Origin: JBBSHJ01 sp038253135
Lineage (GTDB): Bacteria > Actinomycetota > Actinomycetes > Mycobacteriales > QHCD01
Assembly (NCBI GenBank): GCA_038253135.1
Contig: JBBSHJ010000012.1
Coordinates: 1-48,433 of the forward strand
Length of the DNA stretch: 48,433 nucleotides
Direction of reading: 5' to 3'
This document shows positions 41,942 to 48,433 of this stretch, piece after piece; the first letter of the stretch is position 1, and every line of letters starts with the position of its first letter. The position numbers and the translations under genes are program-made. The notes beneath the pieces are model-generated. The model was not told the DNA's origin, ran no database searches, and saw nothing but the letters and a program-made list of their open reading frames with translations.

Positions 41942-42489
41942 TCGCGCCCGGCCCGCCTCCGATCCCGGCTGATTCCGCGGATCTGCGCGAGGGCGCCGCG
42001 CTGCATCCGGACCTCACGGCGCTGCTGCCGCTCGTCGGCACCTGGCGGGGCAAGGGCAAGGGTTCGTATCCGACGCTGGAATCGGATTTCGACTACGAGC
42101 AGCAGGTCACCTTCGTCCACGACGGCCGGCCGTTCCTGCGCTATGAGTCGGTGTCCTGGCTGATCGACGAGGGCGGCACTCCGATCCGGCCGGCAGCCCG
42201 CGAGCTGGGCTGGTGGCGGCGCGGCGATCACGATCCGAATGGCATCGAGGCGCTGCTCGTGAGCCCGACCGGCATTGCCGAGGTCTTCCTCGGCAGCGCC
42301 AACACGGCGACCCAGTGGGAGCTGGCAACCGACGCCGTCGTACGCACCCCGAGCGCAAAGGAGATCAGCGCCGAGCATCGCCTCTACGGCATCGTCGAGC
42401 GCGACCTGCTCTACGCGTGTGACATGGCGGCGGTCGGGCGACCGCTCACGCCGCACATCTCAGCGCGGTTGGTGCGAATCGGAGGCTGA
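41938..42489 (+). CDS. Nitrobindin-like heme protein (FABP/DUF1794)
   Basis: A 183-residue beta-barrel protein: LLPLVGTWRGKGKGSYPT is the family's GxWxGxG motif, YEQQVTFVHDGRPFLRYES follows, and the proximal His is likely His173 in HISARLVR. Nitrobindins bind ferric heme and isomerise peroxynitrite. The gene neighbours sseA-sseC in mycobacteria too (Rv0813c type). Its last 30 bases overlap the 3' end of the convergent ctaG. Confidence 0.9.
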   Translation: MIAPGPPPIPADSADLREGAALHPDLTALLPLVGTWRGKGKGSYPTLESDFDYEQQVTFVHDGRPFLRYESVSWLIDEGGTPIRPAARELGWWRRGDHDPNGIEALLVSPTGIAEVFLGSANTATQWELATDAVVRTPSAKEISAEHRLYGIVERDLLYACDMAAVGRPLTPHISARLVRIGG

Positions 42490-43485
42490 CTCGGGCTTCT
42501 GGCCGTGCAGCCGGGCGAGCATCCGGTTGTATGCCTCGAGCGCCTCGTCGCTGTCGGGATCGATCTCGCGATCATCGGATGTGCCGGTACGTCGGGAGAG
42601 CTCGCCGGATCGCACGTTTTCGAGAAATCGGCCGAAGCCCTCCTGTTCCGGCACACCACCGCGCAGCCACATCATGACGAGCACCATCATCATGACCAGC
42701 ATGATCCCGTCACCGCCGATCCACATCAGCGCGCCGCCATTGCGAACATCGTCGACGGGACCCGGACCCCAGGACGGCGACATCGCCGCAAACGTGGTGA
42801 AGGGCGCCGTCTTGGTCTGGAGCAGCACGACTCCGACCAACGTATCGCCCAGCATCGAGATGAAGAGCAGGACGAGCCGGATCGGATAGGTGACCTGGTA
42901 TCGCGCCGGCTCGCGGGTCAGCACCTGATTGAAGAAAAGATAGCCCGAGCCCAGATAGAGGATCTGCTCGACAAGCATGACCGAGTCGTGCCGCATCATG
43001 GTGTCCATGAATCCGGTCAGGTGCGTGCCGATCAAGACGAACGTATAGCCCGCGACCGGCACGATCGGGAAGGTCAGCAACCCGACCAGCCGCGATCGGA
43101 GCCCGACGAGCACCAGCCGGCGGGCAGGGCCGCGCAACGCCCGCAACGACAGCGTGATCGGATGACCCATCGCCAGCAACCACGGCGCGACCATGATGAA
43201 CATGAGGTGCGCCACCATGTGCATCCAGAACAGCCCGCCGTGCCCGTACACCGCGGGGCTGCCCATCGACGCGGCGACGATCACCGCGAGACCCGCGAGG
43301 AAGGAGATGGTCCGGCCGATCGGCCAGGGCCGCGACGGGTGCCGCCGGTACAACCGCACCGTGGCCGCGAGATAAGCGGCCGCGACGATGGCCAGGACGG
43401 CCGTCGTACCCGGCCGGAACTCCCAGGTGCCGACGGCCCGGGCCCAGGTCAGCGGCACCAGGTCGTGGCCGTGCATGTGCATCAT
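42460..43485 (-). CDS. ctaG: Cytochrome c oxidase assembly protein CtaG (caa3 type)
   Basis: A 341-residue multi-pass membrane protein, with VAHLMFIMVAPWLLAMGHPI, LYLGSGYLFFNQVLTREPAR and MLGDTLVGVVLLQTK typical of the caa3_CtaG family and a Met/His-rich copper-type N-terminus (MMHMHGHD). The C-terminal 60 residues are charged and cytoplasmic. It helps copper-centre assembly of terminal oxidase. ATG 43485 with GGAG upstream was chosen. The next upstream gene encodes a SCO protein. Confidence 0.9.
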   Translation of the reverse strand: MMHMHGHDLVPLTWARAVGTWEFRPGTTAVLAIVAAAYLAATVRLYRRHPSRPWPIGRTISFLAGLAVIVAASMGSPAVYGHGGLFWMHMVAHLMFIMVAPWLLAMGHPITLSLRALRGPARRLVLVGLRSRLVGLLTFPIVPVAGYTFVLIGTHLTGFMDTMMRHDSVMLVEQILYLGSGYLFFNQVLTREPARYQVTYPIRLVLLFISMLGDTLVGVVLLQTKTAPFTTFAAMSPSWGPGPVDDVRNGGALMWIGGDGIMLVMMMVLVMMWLRGGVPEQEGFGRFLENVRSGELSRRTGTSDDREIDPDSDEALEAYNRMLARLHGQKPESASDSHQPR

Positions 43486-43708
43486 GACAGTGTCTCCCAC
43501 AGTGGATCCTCAGCACGGTGGTCGTCTCGTCGATGCTCGTCGTGCGGGCGGCAACCGCCACCGGCCACCCTTGTCCGGTGTGATCCAGCGGGACAAACCC
43601 GGGTGGCGTAGTGGTCGGCGGCGACGGTTTCGATCAGCACAGAGATCGGGCCTCACGCCGCCGGGCCGAGGAAGTGGAGCTGTGCCGGGGCCCGACGGGT
43701 GCCCGATG

Positions 43709-44374
43709 TCATTGCCGGTCCGCTGTGGCGACGAGCTTCGGCAGATCGGCGGCGTACTCCTCGGGCAACACCCCGGGGGGGTAGATCAGGCGGGCCAACC
43801 GATCCGGCGTGAAGACCAGCACCTCCGCGCCGTGCGTGACCTCGTAGTTGCCGGTCCGCTGCTTCGGCTCGATCACGCTGATCGCGACCTGGCGCGCGGC
43901 CCTCTGGATCAACGGAAACGGGCCGGTCAGGCCGATGAACGACGGGTCAAAGGGCCGCAGCCATGACCTGATGACCGCCGGCTTGTCCCGCCACGGGTCG
44001 GTCGTGATGAAAACCGTCGCAATTCTCTTGCGCACGGTCGGCTTCAGCCGCCGCAGCGCCGCGGCGATGTCGGCCATGGTGGTCGGGCACACGTCGGAGC
44101 AGTGCGTGTAGCCGAAGAAGACAAGAGTGATTGCCTTCTCCCTGGTGCCGGTGAGCAGGTTGAACGGCTTGCCCGCCGTGTCGGTCAGCGTCACGGCAGG
44201 CTCCAGGAACGGCCGGTTGAGCGACGTACCGTGCAGGCCGTTGGCGCTCGACGAGGGTCCAAGCTCGGCCAGCGGAGCCTGTTTCTTGTTCCCGGACCCG
44301 CAGGCCGTGATCGCGCCGAGGCCGGTGAGCGCGACGGCGCCGGCGAGCAGGCTGCGCCGGTCGTACGTCGTCAC
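43709..44374 (-). CDS. SCO1/SenC-family copper chaperone lipoprotein
   Basis: A 221-residue thioredoxin-fold protein. A twin-Arg-like DRRSLLAGAVALTGLGAITAC ends in a lipobox at about Cys25. Copper ligands are in THCSDVCPTTM, with a later His in EVTHGAEVLVF. It loads CuA of cytochrome oxidase or acts in redox. Start is GTG 44374. ctaG follows after 223 bases, in which I see no convincing gene. Confidence 0.9.
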   Translation of the reverse strand: MTTYDRRSLLAGAVALTGLGAITACGSGNKKQAPLAELGPSSSANGLHGTSLNRPFLEPAVTLTDTAGKPFNLLTGTREKAITLVFFGYTHCSDVCPTTMADIAAALRRLKPTVRKRIATVFITTDPWRDKPAVIRSWLRPFDPSFIGLTGPFPLIQRAARQVAISVIEPKQRTGNYEVTHGAEVLVFTPDRLARLIYPPGVLPEEYAADLPKLVATADRQ

Positions 44375-44471
44375 CGGGCCCCTTCCGCTCGATGCGCCCT
44401 GCCGCGGGCGGCCACCTGCCGGTCTGCTCGCATCTCGTCCCTCGTCGTGATCGTTACCAGTATCCGTGCCG

Positions 44472-45524
44472 TCAGCCGGCGAGCGACGCCCGGGTCAGCA
44501 CGGCGTTGGGATGCGCCGGTACGTCGAGCCCGGCCGGTGCCTGCCCGCCGCGCACCAGCAGGTCGCCGACCGCCGCGATCATCGCCCCGTTGTCGGTGCA
44601 CAGCCGGGGCGGCGGGACCCGCAGCGTGAGGCCGTTGTCGGCGCAGCGCTCGGCGGCGACCTCGCGCAAGCGGGCGTTGGCCGCGACGCCGCCGACCAGC
44701 AACAACGTGTCGGCGCCGCCGTCCCGGCAGGCCCGCATCGCCTTGCGGGTCAGCACGTCGACGACCGCCTCCTGGAACGACGCGGCGATGTCGGCGACGG
44801 GCAGGGTCGCGCCGCTGCGCCGGGAGCTGTGGACCCACCGGGCGACGGCGGTCTTGAGGCCGGAGAAGGAAAAGGCGTACGGCGGGTCCTTCGGCCCGGT
44901 GAGGGCGCGGGGAAAGGCGATCGCGGTCGGGTCGCCGTCGACCGCGGCCGTGCCGATCGACGGGCCACCGGGATAGGGCAGGCCGATCAGCCGGGCGACC
45001 TTGTCGAAGGCCTCACCGGCCGCATCGTCCATCGTGTCGCCGAGATGCTCGATCGGGTCGCGGGCGAGGTCGCCGATCGCCAGCAGGGAGGTGTGCCCGC
45101 CGGAGACGATCAGGGCGACGTACCGCTCCGGGAACGGGCCGTGCTCGAGGACGTCGACGGCCGCGTGACCGGCCAGGTGGTGCACGGCGTAGAGCGGCCG
45201 GCCGAGCGCGACGGCGTATCCCTTGGCGGCGGCGATGCCGACGTACAGCGAGCTGGCGAGCCCGGGACCGGTCGTGACGGCGATCGCGTCGATGTCGGCG
45301 AGCGTCAGATCTGCCCGGGCGAGGGCCTGCCGGGTACACGGCCCGACTGCGGGCAGGTGCGCCCGGGCCGCGATCTCGGGTACGACGCCGCCGAAGCGGG
45401 CGTGCTCGTCCATGCTGGAGGCGAGGGCGTCGCCGAGCAGCCGGCCGTCCTGGACGATGCCGATGCCGGTCTCGTCGCACGAGGTCTCGATACCCAGGAC
45501 GACCTTGCCGGCAGCGGAGCTCAC
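44472..45524 (-). CDS. tsaD: tRNA N6-adenosine threonylcarbamoyltransferase
   Basis: A 350-residue TsaD (formerly Gcp). Metal ligands are His116 and His120 in HHLAGH; GIETSCDETG, SGGHTSLLAI and LVGGVAANARLREV are standard. It forms t6A at position 37 of ANN-decoding tRNAs. GTG 45524 precedes SSAAGKVVLGIETS; upstream in-frame sequence looks non-coding. It is divergent from larC. Confidence 0.95.
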   Translation of the reverse strand: MSSAAGKVVLGIETSCDETGIGIVQDGRLLGDALASSMDEHARFGGVVPEIAARAHLPAVGPCTRQALARADLTLADIDAIAVTTGPGLASSLYVGIAAAKGYAVALGRPLYAVHHLAGHAAVDVLEHGPFPERYVALIVSGGHTSLLAIGDLARDPIEHLGDTMDDAAGEAFDKVARLIGLPYPGGPSIGTAAVDGDPTAIAFPRALTGPKDPPYAFSFSGLKTAVARWVHSSRRSGATLPVADIAASFQEAVVDVLTRKAMRACRDGGADTLLLVGGVAANARLREVAAERCADNGLTLRVPPPRLCTDNGAMIAAVGDLLVRGGQAPAGLDVPAHPNAVLTRASLAG

Positions 45525-45716
45525 GGCCACCGATCCTATTCGCCTACCTGCCCCGGTCCTGGCGCCCGCCGCCCGCCCGTCGCCGTCGCCGCCCACCGTT
45601 CTTGCCGACTGGTCACATTCGGCTGCTTCGGCCGGCGTATCGGCAGCCGTATCTGACCACTCGACCCGAGGGGACGGAGATCGGCCGGCTCGGGGCGGGC
45701 TGACAAACTGGTCGCA

Positions 45717-46595
45717 ATGGAGCAGCGGCACACGCAGGCCTATCCGCACCCGCACGAGGTTGGCGGTTCCGGTGCTGCCGGTGCGGCGCCAGGGGTCGGT
45801 GCGGCGTCCGGGGTCGGCACGGCCGCGGGCGGCACGCGTCGGCCGGGCGGGCTGGCCGCGACCGGCGGCGGACGGATCGGCTGGCTCGACTGCGCCGCCG
45901 GCGCGAGCGGCGACATGTTTCTCGGTGCGCTCGTTGACGTCGGCGTCGAGCTTTCCCTGCTCCAGCAGGCGGTCTCGTCCCTGCCGACCGAGCCGATCAC
46001 GCTGCGCGCGCACCGCGTCGAGCGGCACAGCATAGCTGCGACGAAGGTGGACGTGCAGACGGCCGCCCTTCCCGCGCACCGGACCTGGGCCGATGTACGC
46101 AAGCTGCTCGACGGCGCCGACCTGGCCGAGCCGGCCCGGGCGCTGGCGCACGATACGTTCGCCCGGCTGGCCCGGGCCGAAGCGCAGGCGCACCGGATCG
46201 ACGTCGACGACGTGCACTTCCACGAGGTCGGGGCTCTCGACGCGATCGCCGACGTCGTCGGCGCGGCCGCCGGCTTGGTGTCGCTCGGACTGGATCGCCT
46301 GGCCGTCGGCGTGATCACGCTCGGATCCGGTCGGGCGCGGGGGAGCCATGGCGGCATCCCGGTGCCGGGGCCGGCGACGCTGTCGCTGCTCGGCGCGGTC
46401 GGGGCGCCGTGCGTCGGCGGGCCGACCGCCGACGAGATGTGTACGCCGACCGGCGCGGCTCTGATCGCGGCGGCGGCGACGGATTTCGGCGCGCTGCCGC
46501 GGATGCGGCCACTGACTGTCGGAAACGGCGCCGGCGGGCGCGACGTTGCCGAGCTTCCCAACCTGCTCCGGATGGTCATCGGCGACCCGATTTAG
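45717..46595 (+). CDS. larC: LarC-like nickel-pincer cofactor protein, LarC1 length
   Basis: A 292-residue protein. After a Gly/Ala-rich 50-residue leader comes the LarC N-terminus: GWLDCAAGASGDMFLGALVD, VHFHEVGALDAIADVVGAAA, GGIPVPGPATLSLL, CTPTGAALIAAAA and NGAGGRDVAELPNLLRMVIG. It then stops, at about the point where LarC1 ends and LarC2 begins in lactobacilli, where a frameshift joins the two. No LarC2 domain is found downstream. LarC inserts nickel into the pincer cofactor of lactate racemase-type enzymes. It may be a LarC1-only homologue or a truncated gene. Confidence 0.8.
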   Translation: MEQRHTQAYPHPHEVGGSGAAGAAPGVGAASGVGTAAGGTRRPGGLAATGGGRIGWLDCAAGASGDMFLGALVDVGVELSLLQQAVSSLPTEPITLRAHRVERHSIAATKVDVQTAALPAHRTWADVRKLLDGADLAEPARALAHDTFARLARAEAQAHRIDVDDVHFHEVGALDAIADVVGAAAGLVSLGLDRLAVGVITLGSGRARGSHGGIPVPGPATLSLLGAVGAPCVGGPTADEMCTPTGAALIAAAATDFGALPRMRPLTVGNGAGGRDVAELPNLLRMVIGDPI

Positions 46596-46851
46596 CCACA
46601 GTTCCAAGTGCCCAAAAAAGACGCCGTGCAGGCTGAGCAGGCGGAAGATATTTTAGTGGTGCGCGAGCCGCGACCCGTCGCCGCAATCGAGCCCGGAATT
46701 TCGATATGACCCTGCGTAGTTTCGCTGACCGCTATCACCTGCCGTGTGTCGCCCTAACACGTGCAGCAGGATCGTGAACCGGGAGCACTGTTCGACCATG
46801 ATCAGATCACTCGATCCGGTTCGATCATGCCGTCGTGCCGGGCGCCGTGAC
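46596..46851. other. Gap after larC, no gene seen
   Basis: The 256-base gap between convergent larC and the 46852 gene is less GC-rich. It contains CCCAAAAAAGAC just after the larC stop and an inverted CATGATC...GATCATG pair near 46797-46833. The larC frame happens to stay open for 37 more codons after its stop but does not resemble LarC2. I see no gene. Confidence 0.5.
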
Positions 46852-47403
46852 TCAGCGTCTGTGCAGGTCGACTTGATGAACCAATCCCAGAGACCTCAGG
46901 TCGACCGGGGTTCTCAGTGATGACGAGGAGATGACCATACCGGTTTGCTCATCAATCACTATGCACACCGCGCTTCGTTTGAAGACGATATCCTTGTACG
47001 CCGGATTGAGGGCAGGAGCTGGAGTATTGAAGTCACCGTAGATCTGGACAACGGTCACACTTCGGGCAGCACGATCAGCATTTCCCACGTGTATGTTAGC
47101 TATTCCAAGTTGTGCGGCTCCGAAGGTCACACCCGACGTATAGTCGGCGGTCTGAGAGGCAAGCTTCTTGGAATGGTGTGCGACCTGCTCTGCGGCCGAT
47201 CGAATTGTTGAAAGGGGAAGGCGCATAGAAGGGTTCACCACGTCACGGTTAGAGGCCCGCACCGAGGCGCCGTCACGCCCGTCGGAGGAGCGTACGGTCA
47301 AGACTGTCCCCACTATTAGGGCGATAACGACGAGCACTACACCGAGTGGGGGCCAGGTTCGCATCCTCCGGTCTCGAAGGCCTTGCCCGCTCCGAGTCAT
47401 CAT
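46852..47403 (-). CDS. Membrane-anchored protein of unknown function
   Basis: A 183-residue protein with a cytoplasmic basic start (MMTRSGQGLRDRRMRTWPP), one membrane helix (LGVVLVVIALIVGTVLTV) and an extracellular body. The body includes SGVTFGAAQLGIANIHVGN and VTVVQIYGDFNTPAPALNPA, ending in a short basic tail. ATG 47403 overlaps the stop of the upstream secreted-protein gene (ATGA); an upstream ATG at 47421 is possible. No family recognised. The pair probably acts at the cell surface. Confidence 0.65.
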   Translation of the reverse strand: MMTRSGQGLRDRRMRTWPPLGVVLVVIALIVGTVLTVRSSDGRDGASVRASNRDVVNPSMRLPLSTIRSAAEQVAHHSKKLASQTADYTSGVTFGAAQLGIANIHVGNADRAARSVTVVQIYGDFNTPAPALNPAYKDIVFKRSAVCIVIDEQTGMVISSSSLRTPVDLRSLGLVHQVDLHRR

Positions 47404-48105
47404 ACGGGACACATCTTCCATTCAGGACAATTAAGTGCCATGCGGAACCAGCCGGATTGGCCCATCCATGCAACGTAGTTCGTGCCCGGGCGCCGCCCAA
47501 ATACGCTAGCTCCCCAATTCGATACGTGACCGTTTTCAGCAACCACGAGCGAATCGATGCCGCTGTAGCCGCGCGCACGAGTTCCGGAAGACGTCCAGCC
47601 TGTCGCGGGAATGTCGCCCTCGTCGCGGCCCATAATGGCATCACTGGACCGGTCGAGGTAGCTATCGATGTTCAGGAGCCATTCATCGCCTTGCCCGATG
47701 CTAATGTCGGCCGTGACCTTCTTGCCTACCGTTGCCGGGCCGAACACCGTGGTCGTGCTCGTCGCGAAAGAATACTGCGACCAGTAGTAGACGGGCTGGA
47801 GCCGAGCTGAGTTTGTGTCGCCTCGATGTAGCCAATGCCGACGCCGACTTCGAGGTCGCCACCACTTTCACTGGAACCCAGTTGAACAGTGTCACCACCC
47901 TATTACTGCTAAGATCTAAACCACTAATGCCCCGGACAGTCAGGTTTCCGGACACCGTCTGTACGTCATTTGTTGACTGCCTCAGGACGGTCGCGGAACA
48001 GTAGCCACCGGGGCATGGCTCGGCCCCGGCTCGGGGTGCGAAGAACAGCACCGCCGCGGCTGTCACTAGACAACCAAACATAGCCTTCAACTGGATACCC
48101 GACAT
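47400..48105 (-). pseudogene. Secreted protein, frameshifted twice
   Basis: From ATG 48105 a signal peptide (MSGIQLKAMFGCLVTAAAVL, cleavage likely after RAGA) leads into EPCPGGYCSATVLRQSTNDV and a beta-rich region to TLFNW. The protein-like text then continues in a second frame (GSSESGGDLEVGVGIGYIEA) and a third (PVYYWSQYSFATSTTTVFGP), the last running to the stop at 47400. Each switch is fixed by one added base in a short run (GGG near 47878, CCC near 47791). The span, 706 nt, also fits two missing bases, for 235 codons. It may be a pseudogene or reflect sequencing error. No family is recognised. Confidence 0.65.
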
Positions 48106-48112
48106 GCGGCGC

Positions 48113-48140
48113 ATTGTACGCATAAGCCGGCCCTTGTCAA
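48113..48140 (-). promoter_or_regulatory. Near-consensus promoter, probably leaderless
   Basis: TTGACA (48135-48140) and TACAAT (48113-48118) on the minus strand are 16 bases apart. The start point, about 7 bases on, would fall at the ATG at 48105, so the secreted-protein mRNA is probably leaderless. The boxes are unusually close to consensus for this GC-rich genome. Confidence 0.75.
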
Positions 48141-48164
48141 CCCTGCGGCGAGACTCACGAAAAC

Positions 48165-48211
48165 TGCCCGCGAAACACGCTCGGTGCCTCGCGTAAGAGT
48201 GCCCGCGAAAC
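48165..48211 (+). repeat. Direct repeat at presumed IS end
   Basis: TGCCCGCGAAAC occurs at 48165-48176 and again at 48200-48211, 35 bp apart, just before the transposase frame. Repeats at the terminus of an insertion sequence may be transposase-binding sites; the exact end is not clear because the other end is outside the window. Confidence 0.55.
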
Positions 48212-48212
48212 C

Positions 48213-48433
48213 GTGACGCTGCTCGGGCATGGAGAGTGGGTTGTCGATGGGTCTCGGGCCGACGTGACCGCCAGGTACGCGAAGGCGTATGGGAAGGCTG
48301 TGAAGAAGGACAAGGGCCGGATCCTGGATCAGGTCGTCGAGGTGACGGGCTGGTCGCGGGACAACGCACGGCGGCGACTGACGGAGGCCGCGAAGCGACC
48401 GCCGGGGCCGGGCCGGCAGGTCGCGAAGCGGTC
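48213..48433 (+). CDS. Integrase-type transposase, N-terminus, partial
   Basis: The frame reads VTLLGHGEWVVDGSRADVTA, then RYAKAYGKAVKKDKGRILDQ, VVEVTGWSRDNARRRLTEAA and KRPPGPGRQVAKR to the window edge. This matches the N-terminal helix-turn-helix region of a common actinobacterial rve-type transposase family. GTG 48213 is the presumed start; GTG 48264 is an alternative. The catalytic domain lies outside the window. Confidence 0.75.
   Translation, partial: MTLLGHGEWVVDGSRADVTARYAKAYGKAVKKDKGRILDQVVEVTGWSRDNARRRLTEAAKRPPGPGRQVAKR

Noticed and set aside
43486..43708. Possible 52-codon frame between the SCO gene and ctaG
   Set aside because: It ends next to the ctaG start but its sequence is Arg/His-rich without motif or good start signal.
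46596..46710. larC reading frame open for 37 codons past its stop, with an A6G run
   Set aside because: The extension does not resemble LarC2, and the run lies after the stop, so it is not evidence for frameshifting or readthrough.
1..48433. CRISPR arrays
   Set aside because: No regularly spaced repeats with unique spacers are seen; the 13-bp triplet before paaK has no spacers.

Overview
The window comes from a high-GC actinobacterium. Supporting this are a mycothiol synthase, a GlnR-type orphan regulator, a PhoP-type PHO box with 11-bp TTCACC repeats, DUF1416/SseC, LmeA-like DUF2993, frequent GTG starts, 4-base start/stop overlaps and probable leaderless genes. I cannot name the genus. About 41 kb of dense, intact chromosomal genes lies between two accessory flanks.

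Left flank (1-5020): the end of an integrative element whose tyrosine integrase points into a tRNA-Lys(UUU) gene. A leftward string of small, 4-8 bp overlapping genes encodes an excisionase-like HTH protein, a zinc-ribbon peptide, a stand-alone topoisomerase VI-A/Spo11-like ('mini-A') protein, a short Arg/Cys protein, a DUF3631 ATPase and another zinc-ribbon peptide. Two of these genes each carry an apparent one-base deletion, and the integrase seems to lack a segment between catalytic boxes, so the element looks decayed.

Core: (a) 5185-9149, a Pnkp-Hen1 RNA-repair pair next to the tRNA. (b) 9302-19868, a phenylacetate degradation locus (paaK, paaI-paaR, paaJ-paaH, paaZABCDE) with two PaaR-type operators; paaF/paaG are not here. 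(c) 19951-24202, an ASCH-like protein, a Gfo/Idh/MocA oxidoreductase and a GH78-like rhamnosidase. (d) 24250-28541, a divergent NrtR-type Nudix regulator and nadABC, with a palindrome between them. (e) 28588-31457, a methyltransferase, folD behind a ZTP (pfl) riboswitch, and an ArsR-SRPBCC pair. (f) 31524-37691, pstSCAB with a PHO box, mshD and glnR. (g) 37839-42489, an alpha/beta hydrolase, a tyrosine phosphatase, DUF2993, and a sulfurtransferase operon (sseA-sseC) behind a cysteine-rich leader peptide, then a 33-residue membrane peptide and a nitrobindin-like protein. (h) 42460-46595, ctaG, a SCO-family lipoprotein, tsaD and a LarC1-length larC.

Right flank (46596-48433): less GC-rich DNA with a secreted protein gene carrying two one-base deletions behind a near-consensus promoter, a coupled membrane-anchored partner, and the start of an insertion-sequence transposase cut by the window edge.

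The main regulatory finds are the ZTP riboswitch on folD, the cysteine leader peptide before sseA, paired PaaR operators, the pst PHO box and the pstS-pstC hairpin. The least familiar biology is the mini-A gene string in the left element and the secreted/anchored pair at the right end.
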